A stretch of DNA of 64,000 bases, taken from NCBI RefSeq assembly GCF_001443605.1, contig NZ_CP013118.1:442225-506224 (forward strand). The letters run 5' to 3'. The position numbers were made by a program, and so were the translations under genes. The notes beneath the pieces were generated by a model. That model was not told where the DNA came from, made no database searches, and saw nothing but the letters and a program-made list of their open reading frames with translations. Each line of letters begins with the position of its first letter. The stretch's first letter is position 1. Below are positions 55,678 through 64,000 of the stretch, piece after piece. Source of the stretch: Salinivirga cyanobacteriivorans (GTDB taxonomy: Bacteria; Bacteroidota; Bacteroidia; Bacteroidales; Salinivirgaceae).

Positions 55678-55988
55678 CTCGCCCAGGCATACTTCTTTTT
55701 TAGCATATCATCTTTGAGCCGCCCTTCAAGTTCTTTTTCGGCTAAAAGCTTTTTCAGCGTTTCGTTTTCTTTTTCTAAACGCTTAATCTCTTTTAACTGA
55801 GCAGGGGTCATCCCATGGCGAAAGCCAGCTTCTCCCATGGTTTCGAATTTTTTCTTCCAACCATAATATGTGGCCGGATAAATTCCGTGTTTCTCAAGGG
55901 TTACGTTAACTCCTTGTTCTGTAGCTTCTTTTATAATCTGAAGCTTTTCCTCTTTGGTGAATTTTCTTTTTTTCATGTCTGTGTGCAT
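55665..55988 (-). CDS. IS3-family OrfA (HTH protein) with programmed frameshift site
   Basis: 107 residues: HTH_Tnp_1 motif KRKFTKEEKLQIIKEATEQGVNVTLEKHGIYPATYYGWKKKF and a leucine-zipper-like stretch LKEIKRLEKENETLKKLLAEKELEG. A slippery A AAA AAG (55677-55671) immediately precedes its stop, giving the -1 shift into OrfB typical of IS3. ATG 55988 or 55976. Confidence 0.9.
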   Translation of the reverse strand: MHTDMKKRKFTKEEKLQIIKEATEQGVNVTLEKHGIYPATYYGWKKKFETMGEAGFRHGMTPAQLKEIKRLEKENETLKKLLAEKELEGRLKDDMLKKKYAWARKKK

Positions 55989-56140
55989 AATTACTAATTT
56001 TTATTGATAATTATGTCAGACTTATTCGGGGGCTAATTCATACTAAAATTAGATATTATCTTGTTTAGTATTCTAAAACGTTAAGATATTTGTAAATTGA
56101 TCTAGGAATAATTCGTAGAAAATTAATTAAATAGTCAATT

Positions 56141-57220
56141 TTGAGAAACGATAAATTGAAAAAGAATCAGATGCGCCAATTATTGCGTATGGCGATGCTT
56201 ACGTCTCCATTAATTGGGATCTATACTATAATTCCGGTATTACTTTTTGCTGCTTCATTACCGCAAAGTGATGTGTATTTTATTTTTTGGGATCAAATTA
56301 GGGTTCTTTTAGCAGTGCTTGGAATTACTTTTATTGTTTTTGTACAATGGTTGATTAACATATGGCTCTTTAAAATTCTAGCCAATCGTATTAATAGTTC
56401 TTGGGGAAAAGCATTGAAGTATTTTATTTCATATGGCATAATGCTTTCAGTAGTTGCCTTTTTACATACGCTTAGATTAGAATCAAGTCCAATAAGCATT
56501 GGGACATTTATATATTATCCTTTTATTGGATCATTTGCAAATAATACTTTTATTTTCATAATATTTGGTTTAGTAACAAGCAGGTTTGAAAAGGCAAAAC
56601 TGGAAATTGATAAAGCCAAGTTGGAGTTGTCACAGTATGTCACACAACAAGAGCAACTTAAAAATAAGATACATCCTCATTTTTTGTTTAATACACTTAA
56701 TACACTAAAATTACTGATTAAGAAAGAACCTAAAATTGCTGAGGAGTTTTTAGTTAGACTTTCTGCCTATCTTAGGTTTTCTATTACTGAAACTTCAAAA
56801 GATGTTGCTGTTATAAAGGATGAAGTTGAGTTTTGCACTAACTATATAGAATTACAGAAAGTTCGATTTTCTAATTCTATTCATTTTGAGAATAATTTGC
56901 CGGATATTATTACAAATAATAAATATTTACCGGTTGTCACTTTCCAATCATTGGCTGAAAATGCAATTAAGCATAATGCGTTTACAAAATCAAATCCTTT
57001 GAAAATTAGTGTCAAATTAAACAGCGATGAAACTATTAGCTTTACAAATAATGTGATAAAGAAAAGAACGATTGAAAAATCTACTGGTACAGGTTTAAAA
57101 AATTTACATGAACGATTCAAACTATTAGGAAGTGATATGTTTATCATTGATAGTGATGAAGATAATAAACTATTTACAGTGACCTTTAAAGCTTTTGATA
57201 ATGAGAATAATAATTATTGA
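56141..57220 (+). CDS. LytS-like sensor histidine kinase
   Basis: 359 residues from a TTG at 56141; ATG 56171 (MRQLLRMAML) is the alternative start. Four transmembrane helices (about 20-150), a coiled coil KLEIDKAKLELSQYVTQQEQLKNK, and the His_kinase domain with HPHFLFNTLNTLK (phospho-His) and a C-terminal ATPase (LAENAIKHN, GTGLKNLHERF). It forms a two-component pair with the LytTR regulator, whose gene overlaps its end. Confidence 0.92.
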   Translation: MRNDKLKKNQMRQLLRMAMLTSPLIGIYTIIPVLLFAASLPQSDVYFIFWDQIRVLLAVLGITFIVFVQWLINIWLFKILANRINSSWGKALKYFISYGIMLSVVAFLHTLRLESSPISIGTFIYYPFIGSFANNTFIFIIFGLVTSRFEKAKLEIDKAKLELSQYVTQQEQLKNKIHPHFLFNTLNTLKLLIKKEPKIAEEFLVRLSAYLRFSITETSKDVAVIKDEVEFCTNYIELQKVRFSNSIHFENNLPDIITNNKYLPVVTFQSLAENAIKHNAFTKSNPLKISVKLNSDETISFTNNVIKKRTIEKSTGTGLKNLHERFKLLGSDMFIIDSDEDNKLFTVTFKAFDNENNNY

Positions 57221-57962
57221 AGATGAAGCCTTAATGGCTGAAGAGCTAGAAACTTTAATTCTAGAGTATAATAGTAATTATTCGATTGAAGCAAAGTTAG
57301 CGACAATTGATGAGGCTGTTGAATATTTGCAGAATAATCCAATGCCAGATCTGTTTTTTTCTGATATTCAACTTCCTGATGGACTTAGTTTTGAGATTTT
57401 TCAAGAGATCAAATGTAACGTACCTATAGTTTTTTGTACCGCATATGATGAATATGCACTTGAGGCATTTAAAGTTAATGGAATTGATTATATCCTAAAA
57501 CCGTTTGATAGTAAAATAATCTCTGATACGCTAGAGAAGGTTAATAAAATTTTAAATAAGCCCACTTTTAAACAAGGCGATTTTGAAAGTTTACTATCAG
57601 CTTTTCTTGATAATAAGGATTTAATTACTAAGAAAAATATATTGATTTTTAAGGGTGAAAGAATAATACCTATTGATACAAATGAGATCGCACTTGCGTA
57701 TTTAGATTCTGGAGTTACATATATATACACATTTGATTCTGAGAAGTTTGCTGCTGAACAAACTTTGGATAAGCTGGAGTCAAGTTTAGGGGTTGATTTT
57801 TACCGGATCAATAGACAGTTTCTTGTCAGAAGAAATGCAATTGAACATGTGTCAAAGTATTTTGCTCGCAAATTATTAGTGGCAACTAAAATTGATGTGT
57901 CAGAACAGATTATTGTAAGTAAAGCGAAAGCAAGTAGTTTTTTAAAATGGCTACAAGAATAA
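57201..57962 (+). CDS. LytTR-family response regulator
   Basis: 253 residues from ATG 57201 (MRIIIIEDEALMAEE), overlapping the kinase by 20 bp. Receiver: IIEDEA, Asp in DLFFSDIQLPDG, Lys in DYILKPFD. C-terminal LytTR DNA-binding domain (about 150-253, ILIFKGERIIPIDTNEIALAYLDSG and FYRINRQFLVRRNAIEHV). Probably activates the TonB-receptor operon that starts 123 bp downstream. Confidence 0.94.
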   Translation: MRIIIIEDEALMAEELETLILEYNSNYSIEAKLATIDEAVEYLQNNPMPDLFFSDIQLPDGLSFEIFQEIKCNVPIVFCTAYDEYALEAFKVNGIDYILKPFDSKIISDTLEKVNKILNKPTFKQGDFESLLSAFLDNKDLITKKNILIFKGERIIPIDTNEIALAYLDSGVTYIYTFDSEKFAAEQTLDKLESSLGVDFYRINRQFLVRRNAIEHVSKYFARKLLVATKIDVSEQIIVSKAKASSFLKWLQE

Positions 57963-58085
57963 CATTCTTATTTTGACTATTTCTTCAGATGCCTTTTTCA
58001 AGTTCATATTTGCCCGCTTAAACTAGTATTTAAATTTCTTAATCAACTCAAACCTTAATATTTGTACAAAACCAACTCGTTTTGT

Positions 58086-60413
58086 ATGAATATTAAATTT
58101 TTTTTAACCGTTGCCTTATTATTCTATTGCTTACAATTTCTTGGACAAAACAATAAGTTCATTGTAAGTGGTAATTTGAAAAGTTCTGAAGATGGCGAGG
58201 ATTTACCTTTTGCCACTGTATCAGTAAAGGAATTGCCTGGTGTGGGTGCAATTACAAATAACTATGGCTTTTACTCATTAACACTCCCAAAGGGTAATTA
58301 TACCCTAACTTATCAGTTTGTCGGATATGAAACCTTCTTAAAGCAAGTTAACCTTGAATCCAATAAAAACATTAATGTTGAATTAAATCCTATCGCAAAA
58401 AGCATTGATGAGATCGTGATTTCGGCCAGAAAGGCAAATGAAAACGTAACAAGAAATGATGGTAGTATATCTAAAATTGACGCAAGAGAAATAAAAGATT
58501 TGCCAACATTTGGAGGAGAGGTTGATATTATTAAAGTTTTACAAACCCAACCTGGAGTAAAAACAGCAGGCGAAGGCGGGTCTGGTTTCTATGTGAGAGG
58601 AGGTGGGCTAGACCAAAATTTAGTTTTGTTGGATGAGACTCCCGTTTATAATCCTTCGCATTTAATGGGTTTCTTTTCCGTATTTAATGGTGATGCCATT
58701 AAAGGAGCTACACTCTATAAAGGAGGAATGGCTCCGGAATATGGAGGGAGAACTTCTTCAGTTTTAGATATCCGGATGAAAGATGGAAATGCTAAAAATC
58801 TCAGTGTTTCTGGTGGAATCGGCACTATTGCCTCAAGATTGACAATTGAAGGGCCTATGGTGAAAGATAAAGGCTCATTTATGGTTTCTGGTAGGCGAAC
58901 ATATGCAGATCTGTTTTTAAAGCTATCCAAAGATGAAAGTTTAAATAAGTCCATACTTTATTTCTATGATTTGAACTTAAAGGCAAACTATCGAATATCA
59001 GATAAGGATAGAATCTTTTTGTCTGGATATTTCGGTCGAGATGAGTTTGGATTTGATGATGTAATGGGACTAAACTATGGTAATGCGACTGGAACATTGA
59101 GATGGAATCATGTTTTCTCAAACAAGCTATTTTCAAATGCTTCCATTGTGTATAGCGACTATGATTATGAATTTGGCTTTGGTGAAGATGATGATCGATT
59201 AGCACTGCAATCAGTAATAAAGGACATCAACTTTAAATACGATTTCTCATTATTTGCTTCAGCAAAACATACATTAAAGTTTGGAGTAAATTCAATTTAC
59301 CATACCATAGAGCCTGGTAACCTTTCAGCTGGCTCTAATACCGGTCTTAATTCTTCTAATTCTGAAGAGAAATATGGTTTAGAAAGTGCAATCTACATAC
59401 AGGATGATTTTAAGTTAAATGGAAGATTTTCATTGAGTTATGGGTTGAGGTATTCTTTCTTTCAACAAATCGGATCAGGAACTGAATACCAGTTTAACAG
59501 TGATGGCCAATATCTTGGTGAAAAGTATTACGGTTCAGGTAAGTTAATGAAAAACTACGGAGGATTTGAACCGAGGTTATCTGCTACCTACATTTTAGAT
59601 GAATACAGCTCTTTAAAGCTTGGATATAATCGAAATTACCAATATATGCACATGCTCACCAATTCCACAACATCCTCTCCAACGGATACGTGGATTATGA
59701 GTACTAACAATATAAAACCACAAATTGCCGATCAGGTATCTTTAGGTTACTTCAGAAATTTTAGGTCCAATATGTTCGAAACTTCCATTGAAGCCTACTA
59801 CAAAGATATGCAACGGGTTATTGATTATCGTACAGGTGCTAATGTGTTTTTGAATGATTTACTTGAAGGGGATTTAGTTTTTGGTGATGGGCGTGCATAT
59901 GGAGTTGAGTTTTTAATTAAGAAAAACGAAGGCCGCTTAACAGGCTGGTTAGGATATACTCTTTCACGCTCTGAGAAGCAATTTGATGAGATTAATAATG
60001 GAGAGTGGTTTGCTGCCCGGCAGGACCGTATTCATGATATAAACCTGGTGGCTATGTATGATTTAAATGAGAAGATTACCTTATCTGCTAATTTTATCTA
60101 TTATACAGGAGACGCCGTTACATTTCCTTCAGGACGCTATGTGGTGGATGGTAAAGTGGTCCCCTATTACACAGATCGTAATAGTTACCGAATGCCAGAT
60201 TACCATAGGCTGGATTTAGGTCTTACATGGCATACGAAAAAGACGAAAAAGTTTTCATCAAGTTGGAACTTTTCACTTTATAATGCTTACGGCAGAGAGA
60301 ATGCTTATTCTATTAGTTTCGAGCCAAAAGAGGACGATCCAAATCAGACACAGGCAGTTCAATTATCACTTTTTAAGTGGGTCCCTTCAATTACGTACAA
60401 TTTCAAATTTTAA
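58086..60413 (+). CDS. TonB-dependent receptor with carboxypeptidase-regulatory-like domain
   Basis: 775 residues from ATG 58086 (MNIKFFLTVALLF signal peptide); the longer frame needs a TTG. CarboxypepD_reg-like domain (about 25-110, KELPGVGAITNNYGFYSL), plug with YVRGGGLDQNLVLLDETPVYNPSH, barrel ending PSITYNFKF. Paralogue of 17181-19511. First gene of an envelope operon with a DUF4249 lipoprotein and a barrel protein. Confidence 0.93.
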   Translation: MNIKFFLTVALLFYCLQFLGQNNKFIVSGNLKSSEDGEDLPFATVSVKELPGVGAITNNYGFYSLTLPKGNYTLTYQFVGYETFLKQVNLESNKNINVELNPIAKSIDEIVISARKANENVTRNDGSISKIDAREIKDLPTFGGEVDIIKVLQTQPGVKTAGEGGSGFYVRGGGLDQNLVLLDETPVYNPSHLMGFFSVFNGDAIKGATLYKGGMAPEYGGRTSSVLDIRMKDGNAKNLSVSGGIGTIASRLTIEGPMVKDKGSFMVSGRRTYADLFLKLSKDESLNKSILYFYDLNLKANYRISDKDRIFLSGYFGRDEFGFDDVMGLNYGNATGTLRWNHVFSNKLFSNASIVYSDYDYEFGFGEDDDRLALQSVIKDINFKYDFSLFASAKHTLKFGVNSIYHTIEPGNLSAGSNTGLNSSNSEEKYGLESAIYIQDDFKLNGRFSLSYGLRYSFFQQIGSGTEYQFNSDGQYLGEKYYGSGKLMKNYGGFEPRLSATYILDEYSSLKLGYNRNYQYMHMLTNSTTSSPTDTWIMSTNNIKPQIADQVSLGYFRNFRSNMFETSIEAYYKDMQRVIDYRTGANVFLNDLLEGDLVFGDGRAYGVEFLIKKNEGRLTGWLGYTLSRSEKQFDEINNGEWFAARQDRIHDINLVAMYDLNEKITLSANFIYYTGDAVTFPSGRYVVDGKVVPYYTDRNSYRMPDYHRLDLGLTWHTKKTKKFSSSWNFSLYNAYGRENAYSISFEPKEDDPNQTQAVQLSLFKWVPSITYNFKF

Positions 60414-60417
60414 TTAA

Positions 60418-61260
60418 ATGAAAACCAAAATGAAATATTTATTAAAATCACTTTATTTCATATTGATAATATTAAGTGCTATTTCATGCGAAAAGGTTAT
60501 TGAGGTAGACCTTGACGATTCGGAACCAAAACTGGTTATTGAAGCAACATTGCTAGAGGGCGATAATGAGTGTAAGGTTGTAATTTCAAAATCTGCCCCA
60601 TATTTCGATAGCTCACCCATAGAGAAGATTGACAATGCTACTGTTACTTTATATTTCGAAGGAAATGAGTTAGTTATTCCGAATGTTGAACCTGGAGAAT
60701 ATCGGTTGCAAGTGGATGCTGAGGCCGATGTAGAGTATAAACTTGAGGTAGAAGTAGAAGGTAATCTGTATACCGCATTTTCCTATATGCCTCAATCAAT
60801 ACCAATAGACAGTATTTATGCCATCTATGAAGAAGGTTTTGGGCCTTTTGAATCTGGTTATACTGTATATGTAATGTTAAGTGATCCAGCCGGAATTGCT
60901 AACTACTATAGATTTACTCATTATCTGAATGGTGAGTACCAAAATGAAGCAGATGATTTACTAGTACTTGATGATAACTTAAATGATGGCTCGCAACCTA
61001 TGATTCCTTTAAGGCAGCAGGCTTTTGAAGAGGGCGATATGGTTGAGGTTAATTTGATACATTTCGATGAGGCCTCATATGATTATTTTAGAACTTTGGG
61101 CGATATAATTGGAAGTGGTATGGGCCCTAATAGTGGCAGTGCTGCTCCTGGTAATCCTATTTCGAATTGGTCAAATAATGCTTTAGGATATTTTTCTGCT
61201 TATAGTTACAGTTCAGCCAGTATTGAGATAAGTTCTGCTTCAAAAGAAATAGAGGATTAA
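60418..61260 (+). CDS. DUF4249 family lipoprotein
   Basis: 280 residues. Lipoprotein signal ending SAISC, then EKVIEVDLDDSEPKLVIEATL, IDNATVTLYFEGNE and GEYRLQVDAEADVEYKLEVE, and the C-terminal SNWSNNALGYFSAYS typical of DUF4249. Starts four bases after the receptor. Accessory to it; ligand unknown. Confidence 0.9.
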   Translation: MKTKMKYLLKSLYFILIILSAISCEKVIEVDLDDSEPKLVIEATLLEGDNECKVVISKSAPYFDSSPIEKIDNATVTLYFEGNELVIPNVEPGEYRLQVDAEADVEYKLEVEVEGNLYTAFSYMPQSIPIDSIYAIYEEGFGPFESGYTVYVMLSDPAGIANYYRFTHYLNGEYQNEADDLLVLDDNLNDGSQPMIPLRQQAFEEGDMVEVNLIHFDEASYDYFRTLGDIIGSGMGPNSGSAAPGNPISNWSNNALGYFSAYSYSSASIEISSASKEIED

Positions 61261-61263
61261 AGC

Positions 61264-62553
61264 ATGAGACAATTTGCTGATATTACGTTGCTTAGTAGAT
61301 CATGCTTACTTTTTGTATTTAGTTGTCTATTTATAAATGGAGCATATTCACAGACTGCACAAGACCATGTTTTTCTTAATAAGAATTCATACTCCAGCCC
61401 ATTGTACATATGCATTGTAAGTGATACATATTATCAGGATTTTTTAAGAAAAGCAGATTTTAATTTTAAGGAAACCAATTATTCATTTTACATAGTTAAT
61501 GGTTCAAAGATTGAGGCGCAGTCGGTAAAATCTGAATTGAATAAATTATTTAATGATAGGGATATTCGACTCAATAAGAGGAGGGTTTATCTGGGCATAA
61601 TTGGAAATAAAACATTTTTTGAGAAACATAATGTTTTTAAGAATGATTTCTTCCCAGATCAATTCTTTTTGAATACCGAGGGGGAGAATGTTGTAGCTGA
61701 GGCTTTTAAGGTATATAGCTATAGTGAGGTTGAATTGGAAGAGGTTTTAGAAACCATGATGATTAATTATTTATGGGAATCAGAAAAACTCAGTATTCAG
61801 GAGAATTATTTCTCAGAATATAATGCAACTAAAATTGAAAAGGGAATTGGATTTGGTGCTTCTCTGGGAGGAATTAATTATATCAGGAACAAGTCTGTAG
61901 GTAAGCCCTATATGCTTAATTATGGTTTTACAGGCTATCGTCGGTCAAGTAAGAATTGGAAATTGTATTGGAGCTTTTTCATGGGATTACGATTTCCAAA
62001 TATGAAAAAGAAGATGAAAAATGAAATCCAAGGACAGATTGATATGTCAGAAATGTCCTCTGGTGAGGATGTTACTGTTCATATTGATACCGACTTGAAA
62101 GCAAGGATATATGCTAATATGAATATTGAGCCTCGCCGCTATTTTTCATTGGAAAATCGAAAAATACGCCCCTTTGTTGGAACAGGATTGTCGTATACTT
62201 TCTTTTTGGATATGAAAGGCCGGCTTGATACAACCATTACTGTAAACTCTTCAAATATGCAAAGTGGTGGTGGATTATCAGGTGGCGGAAGTGGGTTTTC
62301 AAATATGAAAAAACTTGATAATCAAGATATGGATGTAATGGCTTTTCAGAGCTTAGGTGCTTTGTTTTCAACCGGGTTTGAGTACCCTTTAAATAGTCGA
62401 GTTCTGTTTAACTCAAAGCTCACATATCACTTGCCATTCAATACCTTCAATCAAAAAAAATCAACCATAAATAGCTTTGATATTCAATTCGGGTTGGTCT
62501 TTAAGTTAAAGAGAAAAAAGATAAAGTTCGTTGAGTATATAAGAACTAAATAG
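61264..62553 (+). CDS. Hypothetical outer-membrane protein with C-terminal barrel
   Basis: 429 residues. Signal peptide to about 29 (FINGAYSQ). An N-terminal domain of about 150 residues, possibly Rossmann-like (LYICIVSDTYYQDFL, RVYLGIIGNK), then from about 190 glycine-rich beta strands (GIGFGASLGGINYI, WKLYWSFFMGLRFP, IRPFVGTGLSYTFFL) ending FDIQFGLVFKLKRKK. It follows the DUF4249 gene by 3 bp. A glycine-serine loop SGGGLSGGGSGF is notable. Family not recognised. Confidence 0.7.
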   Translation: MRQFADITLLSRSCLLFVFSCLFINGAYSQTAQDHVFLNKNSYSSPLYICIVSDTYYQDFLRKADFNFKETNYSFYIVNGSKIEAQSVKSELNKLFNDRDIRLNKRRVYLGIIGNKTFFEKHNVFKNDFFPDQFFLNTEGENVVAEAFKVYSYSEVELEEVLETMMINYLWESEKLSIQENYFSEYNATKIEKGIGFGASLGGINYIRNKSVGKPYMLNYGFTGYRRSSKNWKLYWSFFMGLRFPNMKKKMKNEIQGQIDMSEMSSGEDVTVHIDTDLKARIYANMNIEPRRYFSLENRKIRPFVGTGLSYTFFLDMKGRLDTTITVNSSNMQSGGGLSGGGSGFSNMKKLDNQDMDVMAFQSLGALFSTGFEYPLNSRVLFNSKLTYHLPFNTFNQKKSTINSFDIQFGLVFKLKRKKIKFVEYIRTK

Positions 62554-62677
62554 ACCATGAAATTTTTCGAATTGCCCGCCTCAAAGTCCGGAGTGTCCGC
62601 TTCATGATATTTAATTGCCCTTTTCTCTTCTAAGACGTACATAATGATAGAAATAAAACAACTTAAAATTTATAATA

Positions 62678-63793
62678 ATGAAGAATTTAGTTTTCAATAA
62701 GGCTTTAGTTTTAGTGTTTTCTCTCTTAATCTTTTTTTTCATTTTCTCCGGATGCACAGACCAACGAGAAACTGAAGAGAAAACAGTTCAAAAAATCTAT
62801 AGTAGTTTCCTAACGCAAGAAGTAAAGAATAAATCTGTACAAAAGCAGATCCATCTAAGGGGCAAAGCCAATCCCCGCAAAAAAAAAGTAACCATAGTTA
62901 GCGAAGTGCAGGGTAAAGTTTTAACTCCCCAAAAACCGCTTAAAGAGGGAGTGTACTTCAATAGGGGCGAGCTTCTTTTACAGGTAGATAATACTGATAG
63001 TAAATTAAATCTTTATGCATCAAAGAGCAGATTTATTGCTGCTATAAATAAGGTTATGTCTACCATCAAACTTGATTATCCAACAGAATACGAGAAATGG
63101 GCAGAATATTTAGATAACTACAAAATAGAGGATGAATTAAAGAAGTTGCCAGAGGTTCAAATCACAGAGTTGCGTAACTATTTGACAGTTAATGGGATTT
63201 TTGATATGTACTATTCTGTTAAAGGCCTGGAAAACCAGTTGAGTAAGTATGATGTTATTGTCCCATTTAATGGAGTTATTACGAAAGCATACATTCAAGC
63301 TGGAGAAATGCTTTCCCCCAATAAACTAATCGCGGAATTAAATTCTACAGACGAGTTTGAGGTTGAAACTTCGGTTTCACTAAAAGACCTAAAGTACCTA
63401 AATGTTGGGAAGAAAATCAAACTGTATAATAGGGATTTGAATAAACATTATCAAGGGAAGATAAAACGTATCAACAGGAAATTGGATAATAATACCCAAA
63501 TGGCAACTGTATACCTCTCATTAAAAAATAGCTCATTAATGGAAGGGATGTTTTTGGAAGGCAATATTGAAACAGAAATAGAACAAAAAGGAGTGCCTAT
63601 TTCCAGAAAGCTCTTGAAACGTAACAATGAAGTATATGTGATCCGAGACTCCATTGTAAGTCTTGTGAAAGTTGACGTGCTCATAAATAGTGATAATGAA
63701 GTGTATGTGTCAGGACTTATGGACTATGATTTATTGATTAATGAAATAGTAAGTACCCCAATAAATGGAATTAAAGCTGTTTCAAAGAACTAA
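62678..63793 (+). CDS. RND efflux periplasmic adaptor (HlyD/MFP family) lipoprotein
   Basis: 371 residues. Lipoprotein signal ending FIFSGC, then biotinyl-lipoyl-like halves: VTIVSEVQGKVLTPQKPLKEGVYFNRGELLLQVDN and YDVIVPFNGVITKAYIQAGEMLSPNKLIAELN. The hairpin between them is short (about 90 residues). A beta-barrel domain follows (VGKKIKLYNRDLNKHYQGKIKRI). It bridges an inner-membrane RND pump to an outer-membrane channel; the pump begins 17 bp downstream. Confidence 0.92.
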   Translation: MKNLVFNKALVLVFSLLIFFFIFSGCTDQRETEEKTVQKIYSSFLTQEVKNKSVQKQIHLRGKANPRKKKVTIVSEVQGKVLTPQKPLKEGVYFNRGELLLQVDNTDSKLNLYASKSRFIAAINKVMSTIKLDYPTEYEKWAEYLDNYKIEDELKKLPEVQITELRNYLTVNGIFDMYYSVKGLENQLSKYDVIVPFNGVITKAYIQAGEMLSPNKLIAELNSTDEFEVETSVSLKDLKYLNVGKKIKLYNRDLNKHYQGKIKRINRKLDNNTQMATVYLSLKNSSLMEGMFLEGNIETEIEQKGVPISRKLLKRNNEVYVIRDSIVSLVKVDVLINSDNEVYVSGLMDYDLLINEIVSTPINGIKAVSKN

Positions 63794-63810
63794 TCTCAAA
63801 ATAAGTAACT

Positions 63811-64000
63811 ATGAAGAATGCAATACGATATTTTATAAAAAATCCGGTAGTTGTCAATCTGGTTCTTATACTGATTATTACTATTGGTTTAATGAGTGGT
63901 TCTACAATTAGGTCTACAACAAACCCTGTAACTAAGGATCGCAACATTAGCATAACATCTATTTATTTAGGCGCTTCGCCTCAGGAGGTTGAGAATGGAA
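63811..64000 (+). CDS. RND efflux pump permease (AcrB/MMPL-type), N-terminus only
   Basis: 63 codons visible, running off the window: MKNAIRYFIKNPVVVNLVLILIITIGLMSG (first transmembrane helix) followed by NISITSIYLGASPQEVENG, the usual start of AcrB-type pumps (SxxYPGASPxxVE). Translationally close to its adaptor. Confidence 0.9.
   Translation, partial: MKNAIRYFIKNPVVVNLVLILIITIGLMSGSTIRSTTNPVTKDRNISITSIYLGASPQEVENG

Larger units (their letters stand above)
54501..56036 (-). mobile_element. IS3-family (IS150-like) insertion sequence
   Basis: Ends TTAGCCCCCTATAAATCGGACA (54501-54522) and, inverted, TTAGCCCCCGAATAAGTCTGACA (56036-56014) enclose orfA and orfB. About 1536 bp, typical for the family. 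It lies just upstream of the LytS-like kinase gene and marks the right edge of the mobile island. Confidence 0.9.

Overview
This 64 kb window is a low-GC chromosomal segment of a member of the Bacteroidota. Markers for that are two TonB-receptor/DUF4249 lipoprotein pairs, a FISUMP (Fib_succ_major) fragment, a DUF4369-like/TlpA lipoprotein and a LytS/LytTR two-component pair. A free-living, at least partly anaerobic marine or sediment lineage such as the Marinilabiliales is my inference, suggested by the electron-bifurcating-type flavin/Fe-S complex.

Layout. 1-13.9 kb is core genome on the minus strand: an outer-membrane barrel (partial), alanine racemase, a DUF427 protein, a four-gene redox operon (NuoE-like, NuoF-like, a giant GltD/molybdopterin-oxidoreductase fusion and a ferritin-like protein; closest in layout to Sporomusa-type Stn transhydrogenases) and a 1520-residue hybrid PAS/GAF histidine kinase. 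14-16.2 kb holds a RAYT transposase bracketed by its REP-type palindromes and a frameshifted IS982. 16.3-19.5 kb is a TonB receptor/DUF4249 pair. 19.6-23.4 kb is a scrapyard: an IS4-type transposase relic split by two insertions, plus gene fragments. 23.5-25.1 kb has two tandem toxin-antitoxin modules with duplicated leaders. 25.1-32.9 kb is core again (ppdK, pabB-pabA, an ornithine-racemase-like enzyme, MarR, a TlpA-like lipoprotein).

33-56 kb is a mobile/defence island whose centre (35.3-50.4 kb) I read as an integron. A tyrosine recombinase is followed directly, in the same direction, by six cassettes, each ending in an attC-like palindrome. The proof is internal. The 9-10 bases at each cassette start are the reverse complement of the inverse core at the beginning of that cassette's own attC, as expected if each was once a circle; this holds for five of six cassettes, and the fourth has a damaged copy. 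Cargo is almost entirely defence-like: a PD-(D/E)XK/DUF5655 protein, a SWIM/SEC-C protein, a BcgI-like restriction-modification system with its own HTH regulator, HigBA, McrBC and a HEPN Abi protein. The recombinase lacks the insertion typical of IntI, has a duplicated N-terminal module, and points the opposite way from classical intI. A seventh cassette (alpha/beta hydrolase) sits alone 14 kb upstream, inserted precisely into the IS4 relic.

56.1-64 kb is a plus-strand locus: LytS-like kinase, LytTR regulator, a second TonB receptor/DUF4249 pair, a barrel protein, and an RND efflux adaptor with the start of its pump. The kinase and regulator probably control this envelope set.
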